From Acidobacteriota bacterium (GTDB lineage: Bacteria; Acidobacteriota; Vicinamibacteria; Vicinamibacterales; SCN-69-37), in NCBI GenBank assembly GCA_947467605.1, contig CANIII010000021.1:24958-88957 (forward strand): a stretch of DNA of 64,000 nucleotides, written 5' to 3'. Every line of letters starts with the position of its first letter. Position 1 is the stretch's first letter. The notes below the pieces were generated by a model. It did no database searches. It saw only the letters and a program-made list of their open reading frames with translations, and was not told where the DNA came from. Both the position numbers and the translations under genes were made by a program. Shown piece after piece: positions 8,931 through 17,836 of this stretch.

Positions 8931-10130
8931 ATGCCGATCGGGACCGCGTTTCACGAGAAGACCCTCGCACTCTGCGAGAGCCTGAGCTATCGCGACTGGG
9001 CGGGCTACTACGCGGTCAGCTCGTACGAAACCCACCACGAACACGAATACAACGCGATTCGAAACGGCACGGCCCTCCTCGACGTCTCGCCGCTCTACAA
9101 GTACCTTGTCACGGGCAAGGACGCCGCCGCCTGCATCGATCGCCTGATCACGCGCGACGCGCTGCGTCTTGCTGTCGGCCAGGTCATCTATACGCCGTGG
9201 TGCAACGAACTGGGCCACGTCGTGGACGACGGCACGGTGACCCGGTTGGCGGAGCAGCAATTTCGGTGGACGGCCGCCGAACCGAATCTGCGATGGTTCC
9301 GCCAGAATGCGGTCGGGCTCGACGTGACGATCGAAGACGTCTCCGAGCAGGTGGCGGCGCTGGCGCTGCAAGGCCCGACCTCGGCCGCTGTGGTCAACGC
9401 GGTCGTCGACAAATCGATCAATGAGCTGAAGTACTTCCGGATGGTCGGCCGCAAGATCGCCGGGGCCGCCGTCGAGATTTCGCGAACCGGCTACACGGGC
9501 GATCTGGGTTACGAAGTGTGGATCCGGCGCAAGGATGCATCGAAGGTGTGGGACGCGATCGTTGAGGCCGGCGCGGCTCACGGTGTGAAGCCTACGGGTC
9601 TGCTGGCACTCGATGTTGCGCGTGTGGAAGCGGGTCTGTTGCTGATCGATGTGGATTTCGTCAGCGCGAAGAAGGCGCTGACGGCGGCGCAACTGTATAC
9701 GCCGCTCGAGATGAATCTGAAGCGGCTCGTCGACTTCAACAAGGAGCGCTTCATTGGCCGCGATGCACTCGCGCGTGAGCACCTGCGTGGCTCACACAAG
9801 CGCATCGTTGGCGTGCAGGTGCACTGGCCGGATGTCGAACGGCTCTACGAGAGCGTCGGCCTGCCGCCGCTCGCCAACGCCACGGCCTCACGCGTGGCCG
9901 TGCCCGTGCGTGCCGGCGGCAGACAGATTGGCCGTCTGACGTCATCGACGTGGTCGCCCGTGCTCAAGAAGATGATTGGTCTGGCCACCGTCGACGGCGC
10001 CCACGCCATTGCCGGCGCGCGCGTTGAAGTCGAGCACACCGTCGACGCCGTGCGGCATTACGTTGGGGCCACGATCGTCGATACGCCGTTCTTCAACCCG
10101 CGACGAAAGACCCAGAATCTGAATGCCTGA
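8931..10130 (+). CDS. GcvT-like aminomethyltransferase family protein
   Basis: A 399-residue protein of the glycine-cleavage T-protein fold. The start ATG at 8931 lies 9 bases after a TACAAT hexamer (8916-8921). Visible landmarks are the N-terminal YNAIRNGTALLDVSPLYKY, the folate-domain signature ISRTGYTGDLGYEVW (about residue 183), and a C-terminal barrel with LKKMIGLATV. Full length, but no other glycine-cleavage gene (gcvH, gcvP) is present. It overlaps an APC amino-acid permease by 8 bases, so it more likely belongs to a catabolic demethylase or aminomethyltransferase acting on an imported N-methylated compound. That is inference; tetrahydrofolate as cofactor follows from the family. Confidence 0.8.
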   Translation: MPIGTAFHEKTLALCESLSYRDWAGYYAVSSYETHHEHEYNAIRNGTALLDVSPLYKYLVTGKDAAACIDRLITRDALRLAVGQVIYTPWCNELGHVVDDGTVTRLAEQQFRWTAAEPNLRWFRQNAVGLDVTIEDVSEQVAALALQGPTSAAVVNAVVDKSINELKYFRMVGRKIAGAAVEISRTGYTGDLGYEVWIRRKDASKVWDAIVEAGAAHGVKPTGLLALDVARVEAGLLLIDVDFVSAKKALTAAQLYTPLEMNLKRLVDFNKERFIGRDALAREHLRGSHKRIVGVQVHWPDVERLYESVGLPPLANATASRVAVPVRAGGRQIGRLTSSTWSPVLKKMIGLATVDGAHAIAGARVEVEHTVDAVRHYVGATIVDTPFFNPRRKTQNLNA

Positions 10131-11403
10131 TACCGGCCTGCGCCGCGAGCTGACCAAGTGGGACCTGACGGCGCTGGGCGTGAATCAAGTGCTCGGCGGC
10201 GCCGTGTTCCTCATGCCGGCGCTGGTGTTTGCGCAACTGGGCAACTGGAGCATCTGGGCCGTCGCGTCCGTCGGACTGCTGGCGATGTGCATCGCATTGT
10301 GCTTTGCCGAGGCCGGCTCGCGATTTGACGGTACCGGTGGCGCAGCACTCTACGTCCACAAGGCCTTTGGCCGATTCGCCGGTTTCGAAGTCGGCTGGAT
10401 GCTGTGGGTCGTGCGCACGACGAGCTGGGCCTCTGTCGTCAACGGTCTCGCCGATTCGTTGGGCTACTACTGGCCGACGCTCCGCGCCGGTTCGACGCGC
10501 ACCACGCTCATCACGGCATTGATCCTCACGCTGATGGCGATCAACATCCGCGGCATCAAGCAGAGTGCGTGGGTCGTGAATGCACTGACCGTCGGCAAGC
10601 TCGTGCCGCTGACGTTGTTCATTCTGCTCGGCTTGCCGCATGTGGCCTGGGGAGCACTCGCGCCTGGTGAGTCGCTGCTCTCGCATCCGATCTCGGCGCC
10701 GATCCTGTACTTGATCTTTGCGTATGGTGGCTACGAGGTCGTACCCGTTCCCGCCGGCGAAACGAAAGACCCGAAACGCGCGGTCCCGTTTGCGATGATC
10801 CTCACGATCATTGTGACGGGTCTCGTCATGTCGCTGGCGCAGGTGGTGTCGGTGGGCACGCTGCCGGGGTTGGCGACCTCGAAGACGCCGCTGGCGGATG
10901 CCGCGCTGTTGTTCATCGGTGGATGGGGCGCACTGCTGATGACCATCGGTGCGACGTTGTCGACGACGGGGCAGAACATGGGCTCGGCACTGTCGGGATC
11001 ACGCAATCTGTTTGGTCTGGCGGAGCAAGGGGATCTGCCCGCGTTCTTCGGCTGGCTGCATCCGACGTATCGCACGCCCGTGGTGGCGATCGTACTGACG
11101 TCGCTCCTGTCGCTGACGCTCGCACTGTCGGGCACGTTTGCGTCGATGGCCACCGTCAGTGCGGTGGCTCGGCTCGTGGTGTATGTCGGTACGGCCGCCG
11201 CGGTGCTCGCGTTGCGGCGCACGGGTCGCGCGGCGTTCACGATCCCCGGCGGCCCGATCGTCCCGGTGATCGCACTGGCGGTGTGCGTCTCGATTCTCGC
11301 GGGTGCGACCGCGGTGCAGCGCCAATCCGGCGCGATTGCGCTGGTGATCGGCGCCGTGTTGTTCGCTCTGGCGAAATTCGGCAGAGCCGAGCGCCGGTCG
11401 TGA
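10123..11403 (+). CDS. APC-superfamily amino acid permease
   Basis: A 426-residue integral membrane protein with about 12 hydrophobic segments. The N-terminal helix 1 pattern (TALGVNQVLGGAVFLMP) and the helix 6 YGGYEVVPVPAGETKDP match APC-family transporters, which carry amino acids or polyamines across the inner membrane. Start ATG 10123 overlaps the GcvT-like gene by 8 bases, and its stop overlaps the GTG of the heparinase-like gene, so all three are likely in one transcript. The substrate cannot be read from sequence; the neighbour suggests an amino acid or methylated amine. Confidence 0.85.
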   Translation: MPDTGLRRELTKWDLTALGVNQVLGGAVFLMPALVFAQLGNWSIWAVASVGLLAMCIALCFAEAGSRFDGTGGAALYVHKAFGRFAGFEVGWMLWVVRTTSWASVVNGLADSLGYYWPTLRAGSTRTTLITALILTLMAINIRGIKQSAWVVNALTVGKLVPLTLFILLGLPHVAWGALAPGESLLSHPISAPILYLIFAYGGYEVVPVPAGETKDPKRAVPFAMILTIIVTGLVMSLAQVVSVGTLPGLATSKTPLADAALLFIGGWGALLMTIGATLSTTGQNMGSALSGSRNLFGLAEQGDLPAFFGWLHPTYRTPVVAIVLTSLLSLTLALSGTFASMATVSAVARLVVYVGTAAAVLALRRTGRAAFTIPGGPIVPVIALAVCVSILAGATAVQRQSGAIALVIGAVLFALAKFGRAERRS

Positions 11404-13391
11404 TCACCACCGAGCGATGGCTCGGCGTCGTGGCCGTCAGCGTAGCACTGCTGACGTTTCCGGTGTCGACATCATCGCAGTTGTCGTCGCGGCCGAGCCC
11501 GCCCGTGCTCGCAGCCAACTGGTCCGCAGCCACGTTGCGCAATGTGCTGTTGTCGCGCGCCTCATGGAAACCCGTGCCGTCGATCGCGGATCGCGCCGGC
11601 TGGGCCAGCGTGCCCGCTGGATTGAAGACGCGGATTCTTGCCGATGGGCAGAAGGCGCTCAACGCGCCTGTGCCGGAACTACCCGCGTCGCTGTTTCTCG
11701 AGTACACGCGCACAGGCAACCGAACGCATTTCGAAGAGGCGATGTTCAAGCGCCGCGATCGCCTGCATGCGTTGCTCCTCGCCGAATGTCTTGAAGACCA
11801 GGGCCGCTTCCTCGATGCGATCGTCAACACCGTCTGGGCCATTGCGGAGGAGTCGTCATGGACGATTCCAGCGCACCAGACGTCGCAGAAAGCCACGGGT
11901 GGACTCCCCGACGTCGAGGAACCGATCGTGGATCTTTTTGCGGCGCAGACGGCGCACTCCATCGCATGGACGCTGTATCTGATGGGCGATCGACTCGACA
12001 CGGTCTCGCCGATTGTGCGTACGCGGCTCGTCCGTGAAGTGGATCGCCGGGTGCTGACACCGTTCCTGATGCGCGACGACTTCTGGTGGATGGGCTTCGG
12101 CACGCGAGCGGACCGGCCGAACAACTGGAATCCGTGGATCAACTCGAACATCATCGCGGCGGCACTGCTCGTGGAAGCCAACACCGCGCGCCGCGCGGAG
12201 ATTGTGCACAAGGCATTGCGCAGTCTCGACAAGTTCCTCGGTCCCTATCCGGCGGACGGAAGCTGCGACGAAGGCCCCGCCTACTGGGCACGCGCCGGTG
12301 CGAGCCTGTTCGAGGCCCTCGAGTTGTTGCAGTCGGCCTCAGGCGGAAAAATCAACGAGTTCGCCGATCCAGTCATCGCCAACATAGGCCGGTTCACGTA
12401 CCGGACCCGTATCGCGGGTACGTGGGTGGTCGACGTCGGCGACTCGGACCCGCACGTCACGCCGGATCGGGCGCTCGCGTATCGCTACGGCGTCGCCATC
12501 AACGATCCGCTGCTGCGTGCGTTCGGCGCATCGGGCGCCACCGACGCGGACGCCTCGCTCAACGACCGTTCGATCGGGCGCGCGCTGTTGACGATCTTCG
12601 GCTGGAACGCGCTCATGGCCGAGCGCGGCGCGCCAACGCCCTTGCCGCGCGACGTGTGGCTGCCGAGTGAGGACATGCAACTGATGGCCGCGCGCGATCG
12701 CGAGGGCTCATCCGACGGATTGTTCGTCGCCGCCTGGGGCGCGCACAACAATCAGAGCCACAACCACAACGACGTCGGCAACGCGATCGTCTTTGCCGAC
12801 GGCACGCCAGTGCTGATCGATGTCGGGCGTCCGGAGTACACCGCGCAGACATTCAGCAACAGGCGCTACGAGATCTGGGCCATGCAGTCGCAGTTTCACA
12901 ACCTGCCGACGATCAACGGCCTCGACCAATACGACGGTCGCGCGGCGGCCGCGACTCACGTGACCTACACGGCCTCGGACGCCTCGGCGTCACTAACGAT
13001 GGACATTGCGAAGGCCTACACGCCCGCCGCGGGTGTGCAGTCGTGGATCCGCGGCGTCACGCTCAATCGAGGCCGCAACGTCACAATCACCGACCGCGCC
13101 TCACTGACTTCCGCGTCGAAGGACGTGGCGCTCAATCTGATGACGCCATGCGACGTGACGGTGATGCAGCCGGGTGAATTGCATTTCAGCTGCGCGAGTG
13201 TCGGCCATGCGCCGGTGAAGATGACCGCGCGCTACAACGCGGCCGCCGAGACCGCGACGGTCGAGCGCAAGGCCATCGACGACCCTCTGCTCAAGCGCGC
13301 CTGGGGCGACCATCTCAACCGCATCCGGCTCGTCGCCACTGCCGCGACGAAGACGATTGACTGGACGCTGACCCTGTCGAAGCAGCCCTAG
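11400..13391 (+). CDS. Heparinase II/III-like polysaccharide lyase
   Basis: A 663-residue protein starting at GTG 11400 (GTGA overlap with the permease stop). The first 25 residues form a signal-like segment (LGVVAVSVALLTFPV). An alpha/alpha toroid region contains WNPWINSNI and YPADGSCDEGPAYW, and the C-terminal heparinase II/III domain shows NNQSHNHNDVGNAIVFADG followed by PVLIDVG, the conserved His/Asn/Asp signature of this lyase clan. Predicted role: periplasmic or secreted eliminative cleavage of uronic-acid-containing polysaccharide. It could also be an alginate-lyase-like member; the specificity is unknown. There are no other carbohydrate-active enzymes in its operon. Confidence 0.8.
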   Translation: MITTERWLGVVAVSVALLTFPVSTSSQLSSRPSPPVLAANWSAATLRNVLLSRASWKPVPSIADRAGWASVPAGLKTRILADGQKALNAPVPELPASLFLEYTRTGNRTHFEEAMFKRRDRLHALLLAECLEDQGRFLDAIVNTVWAIAEESSWTIPAHQTSQKATGGLPDVEEPIVDLFAAQTAHSIAWTLYLMGDRLDTVSPIVRTRLVREVDRRVLTPFLMRDDFWWMGFGTRADRPNNWNPWINSNIIAAALLVEANTARRAEIVHKALRSLDKFLGPYPADGSCDEGPAYWARAGASLFEALELLQSASGGKINEFADPVIANIGRFTYRTRIAGTWVVDVGDSDPHVTPDRALAYRYGVAINDPLLRAFGASGATDADASLNDRSIGRALLTIFGWNALMAERGAPTPLPRDVWLPSEDMQLMAARDREGSSDGLFVAAWGAHNNQSHNHNDVGNAIVFADGTPVLIDVGRPEYTAQTFSNRRYEIWAMQSQFHNLPTINGLDQYDGRAAAATHVTYTASDASASLTMDIAKAYTPAAGVQSWIRGVTLNRGRNVTITDRASLTSASKDVALNLMTPCDVTVMQPGELHFSCASVGHAPVKMTARYNAAAETATVERKAIDDPLLKRAWGDHLNRIRLVATAATKTIDWTLTLSKQP

Positions 13392-13427
13392 GTGTGTACG
13401 CCTGCGTGCGTGGCGCCTGACCTCGAC

Positions 13428-13471
13428 GTTGACATGAAAAAGCGATGAAAGTAACGTTTTGACATGTCAAC
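13428..13471 (+). promoter_or_regulatory. Promoter and probable autoregulatory operator of FitAB-like module
   Basis: A perfect 9-base inverted repeat, GTTGACATG (13428-13436) and CATGTCAAC (13463-13471), frames a sigma-70-like promoter: TTGACA (13429-13434), 17-base spacer, TAACGT (13452-13457). TTGACATG also occurs as a direct repeat exactly 30 bases apart. The right arm contains the antitoxin ATG, so repressor binding would cover both the -35 and the start site. No Shine-Dalgarno is visible, and the expected transcription start coincides with the ATG. Confidence 0.6.
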
Positions 13472-13694
13472 GATGGTGCAGATCAGAAACGTCCCGACCG
13501 ACTTTCATCGACGGCTGAAGGCGCGAGCTGCGATCGAAGGCATGTCGATGTCCGACTACATCCTGCGCGAGGTTAAGAAGTCGCTCGACCGGCCGACCCG
13601 CGAGGAAGTGCTCGACCGCCTGCGTGAACGTCCGGTGCGCCGACTCAAGCGGCAGCCTGCCGCCGTGATCGCCGCGGAACGGTCCGCGCGGTGA
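13464..13694 (+). CDS. FitA-like ribbon-helix-helix antitoxin
   Basis: A 76-residue protein. The N-terminal strand MVQIRNVP followed by two helices (DFHRRLKARAAIEGMSMSDYI, split here as DFHRRLKARAAIEG and MSMSDYI) is the ribbon-helix-helix fold of FitA/VapB antitoxins, which bind operator DNA and neutralise a PIN toxin with their C-terminus. The start is ATG 13464 inside the operator arm; ATG 13473 (MVQIRNVP) is an alternative. Its stop overlaps the toxin start by four bases, the usual coupling for such modules. Expected to autoregulate through the inverted repeat at 13428-13471. Confidence 0.85.
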   Translation: MSTMVQIRNVPTDFHRRLKARAAIEGMSMSDYILREVKKSLDRPTREEVLDRLRERPVRRLKRQPAAVIAAERSAR

Positions 13695-14089
13695 TCGTGC
13701 TCGATGCGTCGGCGCTGATCGAACTGCTGCTCGGTACCGCGACGGGGCGCGTTGTCGCCGCAAGAATTGCCGATCCCGCGATCGGCATCCACGTGCCGCA
13801 TCTGGCCGACATCGAGGTAACGCAGGTCCTGCGGCGGTACGTTCAGGCGGGTGAACTCGACGCGGACGAGGGCGTGGCTGCAGTGGGAGACTTGCGTGCG
13901 CTTGATCTCCATCGCCACACTCATGAACCGCTGCTCGATCGCGTCTGGGCTCTTCGACGGAATCTGAGCGCCTATGACGCCGTCTACGTGGCGCTGGCCG
14001 AAGCGCTCGACGCTACCTTGCTCACGTGCGACCGACGACTCGCCCGAGCGCCTGGAGTCGCACGCGTCGAGTTGGTTTCAGCCCGGTAG
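13691..14089 (+). CDS. PIN-domain ribonuclease toxin (FitB/VapC type)
   Basis: A 132-residue PIN-domain protein starting at GTG 13691. The four acidic catalytic positions are visible: D5 in VLDASALIE, an acidic residue in LADIEVTQ, the aspartate of LSAYDAVYVALAEAL, and D in LLTCDRRLAR. The set is intact, so an active metal-dependent endoribonuclease is predicted. Family knowledge says such toxins cut tRNA or rRNA when the antitoxin is lost. Paired with the preceding antitoxin. Confidence 0.88.
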   Translation: MIVLDASALIELLLGTATGRVVAARIADPAIGIHVPHLADIEVTQVLRRYVQAGELDADEGVAAVGDLRALDLHRHTHEPLLDRVWALRRNLSAYDAVYVALAEALDATLLTCDRRLARAPGVARVELVSAR

Positions 14090-14151
14090 CACGTCGGCGA
14101 AGAAGCAATCTTGGCCACGTGAGACGCGCTTGACGAGTATCATGGCCGCTC

Positions 14152-14277
14152 ATGTCTGACCCCACTGAGCCGACGGTGACGTCGCCGATGCGGCGCGCAT
14201 CGGTCGCCGCGCCTGGTGTGTTCGGGTTCTACACCGCCACGCGCGGCCGCAAGGCGAGCGCGTGGTTGGAGGAGTAG
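14152..14277 (+). CDS. Possible 41-residue small protein upstream of lipid operon
   Basis: An ATG at 14152 opens a 41-codon frame (starts MSDPTEPTVTSPM, ends RGRKASAWLEE) ending at TAG 14275-14277, 15 bases before the ligase start. A TATCAT hexamer at 14138-14143 sits eight bases before the ATG. The GGAGG around the stop codon would serve as ribosome-binding site of the next gene, so a leader-peptide or coupled role is possible. I recognise no family, and chance is a real alternative at this GC content. Confidence 0.3.
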   Translation: MSDPTEPTVTSPMRRASVAAPGVFGFYTATRGRKASAWLEE

Positions 14278-14292
14278 GGAGGCGACGCGTCC

Positions 14293-16056
14293 GTGCCCCT
14301 TCTTCGATCCATGCAGACACAGAACGACATCATCGACATCCTGCGCGCGCGCGCAGCGGAAACGCCAGACCGGGTCGTGTTCTCGTTTCTGCGCGACGGC
14401 ATCACGCCGACCGAGTCCATCACGTTCGGCGCGCTCGATCAGCGAGCCAGAGAAACGGCGGCCTGGATGCAGGCGCGGTTTCCGGCCGGTGCCCGCGCGT
14501 TGCTGCTCCATCCGCCCGGCATCGAATTCATCGTCGCGTTTTTCGGCTGCGCGTATGCGGGCCTCACGGCGATTCCGGCGTATCCGCCGCGCGGCCGCGA
14601 GATTGATCCGCGCATCAGCGCGATGGCCGCCGATGCCGGTGCCGTGGCAGCGTTCACGACGCCTGACGTGTGGCCGAAAGTGAGTGCGCTCACACGCGAG
14701 GCTGCGGGTTTCGCTGCCGTGCAGTGGGGGATCAGCGATGACATGTCTGGTGATGCGCACGCATGGCGCGATCCCCACCCCACCCCCGACACACCGGTGC
14801 ATCTGCAGTACACCTCGGGATCCACAGCCACGCCCAAGGGCGTCATCGTCACACACGGAAACCTGATCGCGAACCTGCGCGACATGGATCTCGGATGGCG
14901 ACATGAGGCCGACAGTGTCATCGTGTCGTGGCTGCCGCACTTCCACGATATGGGGCTGGTGTACGGAGTGCTCGAACCGGTCTACGCTGGCGTGCCGTGT
15001 TACCTCATGCCGCCGGTGGCGTTTATGCAAAATCCGCTGCGTTGGCTCCAGGCGCTCTCGACATTTCGTGGGACACACAGCGCTGCGCCGAACTTCGCGT
15101 ACGACCTGTGTGCGAAGAAAATCAAGCCCGCCGATCTGGCGGGACTCGACCTGAGCCGTTGGGCGGTGGCCGTCAACGGCGCCGAGCCGGTTCGCCGAGA
15201 GACGCTGCAGCGATTCAGCGCGGCATTCGCGGCCGCTGGATTTCAGAATCGAGCGTTCTGCCCAGGATACGGGCTCGCAGAGGCGACCTTGAAAGTCACC
15301 GCGACGCCTCGGGACGAAACACCGATCATGATCACCGTTGAGGGCGCAGCGTTGGATCGGGGCCGCGTGATGGTGTCGCGCGCCGGGAACCCCACTGTGA
15401 ACGAAGACGCGACTGGCCAGCGGACTCTCGTTTCGAGCGGCAGGACGGCGATTGAGACCGACGTCGTCATTGCCGACCCGCAGACGCGTAGACGCCGTGG
15501 TGCTGACGAAGTCGGCGAGGTGTGGGTCGCCGGGTCGATCGTTGCGGCCGGCTACTGGGATCGGGTCGCCGAGACGGCCGAGACGTTCGGCGCGATGCTG
15601 GACGACGACGGCGGCCCCTTTCTCAGAACTGGGGACCTCGGGTTTCTCCATGACGGGCGGCTCTTCATCTGTGGCCGCCTGAAAGATCTGATCATCATTC
15701 GCGGCCAGAACCACTACCCGCAGGATATTGAGCAGACCGTCGAGCGTCTCGGGGCACCGTTCCGATCGCACGGATGTGCCGCGTTCTCTGTTGAGCTCGA
15801 TGGTGAAGAGCGGCTCATCATCGCGCAAGAGATCGAGCGGGAGGCGCGGGGGCTGGCACATGCCGATCTGCTGGGCCGTATCCGCCAGGCCGTCGTCGAA
15901 GTGCACGAAGTTCAGGTATACGATGCCGTCTTCCTCACCGAGGGCGCGTTGCCACGCACGTCGAGCGGCAAGATTCGACGACAGGCGTGCCGCGCCAGTT
16001 ATCGCGAGGGGACGTTAGTCGGACGTTTGCGTGAGGGAGACAAGATCGATGCGTGA
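14293..16056 (+). CDS. Fatty acyl-AMP ligase (FAAL, FadD32-like)
   Basis: A 587-residue adenylate-forming enzyme; GTG 14293 has a GGGAGG ten bases upstream, with ATG 14311 as alternative. The phosphate-binding loop is YTSGSTATPKG (residues 173-183), followed by SWLPHFHDMGL, PGYGLAEATLKVT and a C-terminal DLIIIRGQNHYPQDIE. The PPRG and SWLPxxHDMGL signatures point to FAALs, which activate fatty acids as acyl-AMP and hand them to an acyl carrier protein rather than to CoA. The presence of an ACP domain two genes downstream fits this. Operon order FAAL, patatin, ACP-acyltransferase. Confidence 0.88.
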   Translation: MPLLRSMQTQNDIIDILRARAAETPDRVVFSFLRDGITPTESITFGALDQRARETAAWMQARFPAGARALLLHPPGIEFIVAFFGCAYAGLTAIPAYPPRGREIDPRISAMAADAGAVAAFTTPDVWPKVSALTREAAGFAAVQWGISDDMSGDAHAWRDPHPTPDTPVHLQYTSGSTATPKGVIVTHGNLIANLRDMDLGWRHEADSVIVSWLPHFHDMGLVYGVLEPVYAGVPCYLMPPVAFMQNPLRWLQALSTFRGTHSAAPNFAYDLCAKKIKPADLAGLDLSRWAVAVNGAEPVRRETLQRFSAAFAAAGFQNRAFCPGYGLAEATLKVTATPRDETPIMITVEGAALDRGRVMVSRAGNPTVNEDATGQRTLVSSGRTAIETDVVIADPQTRRRRGADEVGEVWVAGSIVAAGYWDRVAETAETFGAMLDDDGGPFLRTGDLGFLHDGRLFICGRLKDLIIIRGQNHYPQDIEQTVERLGAPFRSHGCAAFSVELDGEERLIIAQEIEREARGLAHADLLGRIRQAVVEVHEVQVYDAVFLTEGALPRTSSGKIRRQACRASYREGTLVGRLREGDKIDA

Positions 16057-17836
16057 CATGAAATCACCGATGGCGGCGGTCGAAGAGACGACCGGTCGAT
16101 CCAGCCTGTTTGATCGCCTCGACGAGGCGTCGAGGGCAGCGGTGGCGGCAGAGACCGAGTGGGTGTTCCTCAACAGCGGAGACACGCTGTTCCGGCAAGG
16201 GGATGACGGCGACGCACTGTATGTCGTGATTCGTGGCCGGTTGCAGGCGACCGTCGCGGTTCCGGGCGGCGGGCAGAACGAAGTCGGCGCCGTCACGCGC
16301 GGCGAGGTCGTCGGCGAGATGGCCGTGCTCATGGGCGAGCCCCGCTCGTTGACCATTCGCGCGGTGCGCGACTCGGCGCTTGTGCGGTTCTCGAAGTCGG
16401 CGTTCGAGAAAATCGCGCGCAGCAATCCCGACGCGATGCTGGCGATCACGCGGCGCATCATCACGCGTCTGCAGCAGATGAATCTCGGCGTGAAGCCGCC
16501 GCAGCGGATTGCGACCATTGCGGTCCTCGCGCTCGGTGAGAACACGGGCCACGATGTCGTGGCTTCGGCGCTGCTGCAGGCGCTGCAGCCGTTTGGCCGC
16601 GTCGCCGCGGTGACGAGCGCTTCGCTCGAAGGCGGGATCGCCGGCCAGACCGAGGATCAGCAGGCCGCGTGGCTCGACGATCAGGAACGCGATCACGACT
16701 ATCTGCTCTATGTTGGCGATCCCGGGCCGTCGGCGTGGACGTCACGTGCGGTTCGCCAGGCCGATCGGATCCTGCTCGTGGCCAATGGCGACGCGGCGCC
16801 CGACGCGGCCGCCGTGGCTGCATCACTGAAGGCCATGGGCCTCCCGCGCGACGGCGTGCGAGCAGAACTGGTATTGATGCAGCCGGCCGACTTGGCCGCG
16901 CCGAAAGACACCGAACGCTGGCTGACGGCCACCGGTGTGCTCTCTCATTACCACGCGCGTCGCGGCCGACAGGCCGATATCGAGCGGCTCGCACGGTTCC
17001 TGACGGGTCGCGCGGTGGGCCTCGTGCTTGGCGGTGGCGGGGCCCGCGGGTTTGCACACATCGGCGTCATTCGCGCTCTCCACGAAGCCGGTGTGCCGAT
17101 CGACGCGATCGGTGGCACCAGCATGGGGGCGGTGATCGCGGCGCAGTACGCGCTTGGTGCCGATGAGCCCGCGCTGCGCGTCATCAACAAGCGGACGTGG
17201 ATCGACGCCAATCCGCTCAAGGACAAGACCCTGCCGGTCGTCGCCCTGTTGTCGTGCAAGAAGCTCGAGAAGATGGTCGTCGACATGTTCGGTGAGACCC
17301 AGATCGCCGACCTGTGGCTGCCGTTCTACTGCGTGTCGGCAGACCTGACCAACGCCGAAATGCACGTGCATGAGCGCGGCTCGGTCGGGCGGTCGGTGCG
17401 CGCGAGCATGGCGCTGCCCGGGATCGCGATTCCCATCCGCGACGGCAACGCGCTCCTGATTGACGGTGGCGTCTTGAACAATGTGCCCGCCGACGTGATG
17501 AAGCGGCGGTGCGGCAAGGTCATCGCCGTCGACGTGACCCCAGAGAAAGACATGGCGGCCAACGCGCCTTACCCGGAGGCCGCGTCCGGCTGGAGCTTCT
17601 TCTTGAAGCGAAAGACGCCGGTGCTGCCGTCCATCATGGCGATCATCATGCGCACGGTGATGTTGAGCAGCGCACACTACCGGGGCCGCGTCAGCGGCGA
17701 CATCGATCTGCTGGTCGCGCCACCCTCCGGCGGGTTCGGCATGTTCGAGTGGCATCGACTCGACGAGATCGCTCAGGGCGGGTACGACACCGCACGGCCC
17801 GCAATCGCTCAGTGGCTGCAGCCGACGAAGGGGTGA
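16049..17836 (+). CDS. Patatin-like phospholipase with N-terminal cyclic-nucleotide-binding domain (NTE type)
   Basis: A 595-residue protein. ATG 16049 follows GAGGGAG by nine bases and overlaps the ligase by 8 bases. Residues about 18-145 form a cNMP-binding barrel (FLNSGDTLFRQGDDGDALYVV, in two parts FLNSGDTLFRQ and GDDGDALYVV; then GEVVGEMAVLMGEPRSLTIRA). A linker domain of about 160 residues follows, then a patatin domain: LVLGGGGARGFAHIG, nucleophile S358 in GGTSMG, and catalytic D472 in IDGGVLNNVP. The dyad is intact. The architecture matches bacterial relatives of neuropathy target esterase, which hydrolyse phospholipid or lysophospholipid at the membrane. The sensed ligand is unknown; the RxA motif (GEPRSLTIRA) is consistent with cNMP binding. 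Confidence 0.88.
   Translation: MRDMKSPMAAVEETTGRSSLFDRLDEASRAAVAAETEWVFLNSGDTLFRQGDDGDALYVVIRGRLQATVAVPGGGQNEVGAVTRGEVVGEMAVLMGEPRSLTIRAVRDSALVRFSKSAFEKIARSNPDAMLAITRRIITRLQQMNLGVKPPQRIATIAVLALGENTGHDVVASALLQALQPFGRVAAVTSASLEGGIAGQTEDQQAAWLDDQERDHDYLLYVGDPGPSAWTSRAVRQADRILLVANGDAAPDAAAVAASLKAMGLPRDGVRAELVLMQPADLAAPKDTERWLTATGVLSHYHARRGRQADIERLARFLTGRAVGLVLGGGGARGFAHIGVIRALHEAGVPIDAIGGTSMGAVIAAQYALGADEPALRVINKRTWIDANPLKDKTLPVVALLSCKKLEKMVVDMFGETQIADLWLPFYCVSADLTNAEMHVHERGSVGRSVRASMALPGIAIPIRDGNALLIDGGVLNNVPADVMKRRCGKVIAVDVTPEKDMAANAPYPEAASGWSFFLKRKTPVLPSIMAIIMRTVMLSSAHYRGRVSGDIDLLVAPPSGGFGMFEWHRLDEIAQGGYDTARPAIAQWLQPTKG

Noticed and set aside
10923..11399. Open frame extending far upstream of the heparinase-like gene
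   Set aside because: The 477 bases upstream of the GTG lie antisense-like within the permease gene, are Arg/Gly-rich and show no signal or domain; the GTG with its GTGA overlap is a better start.
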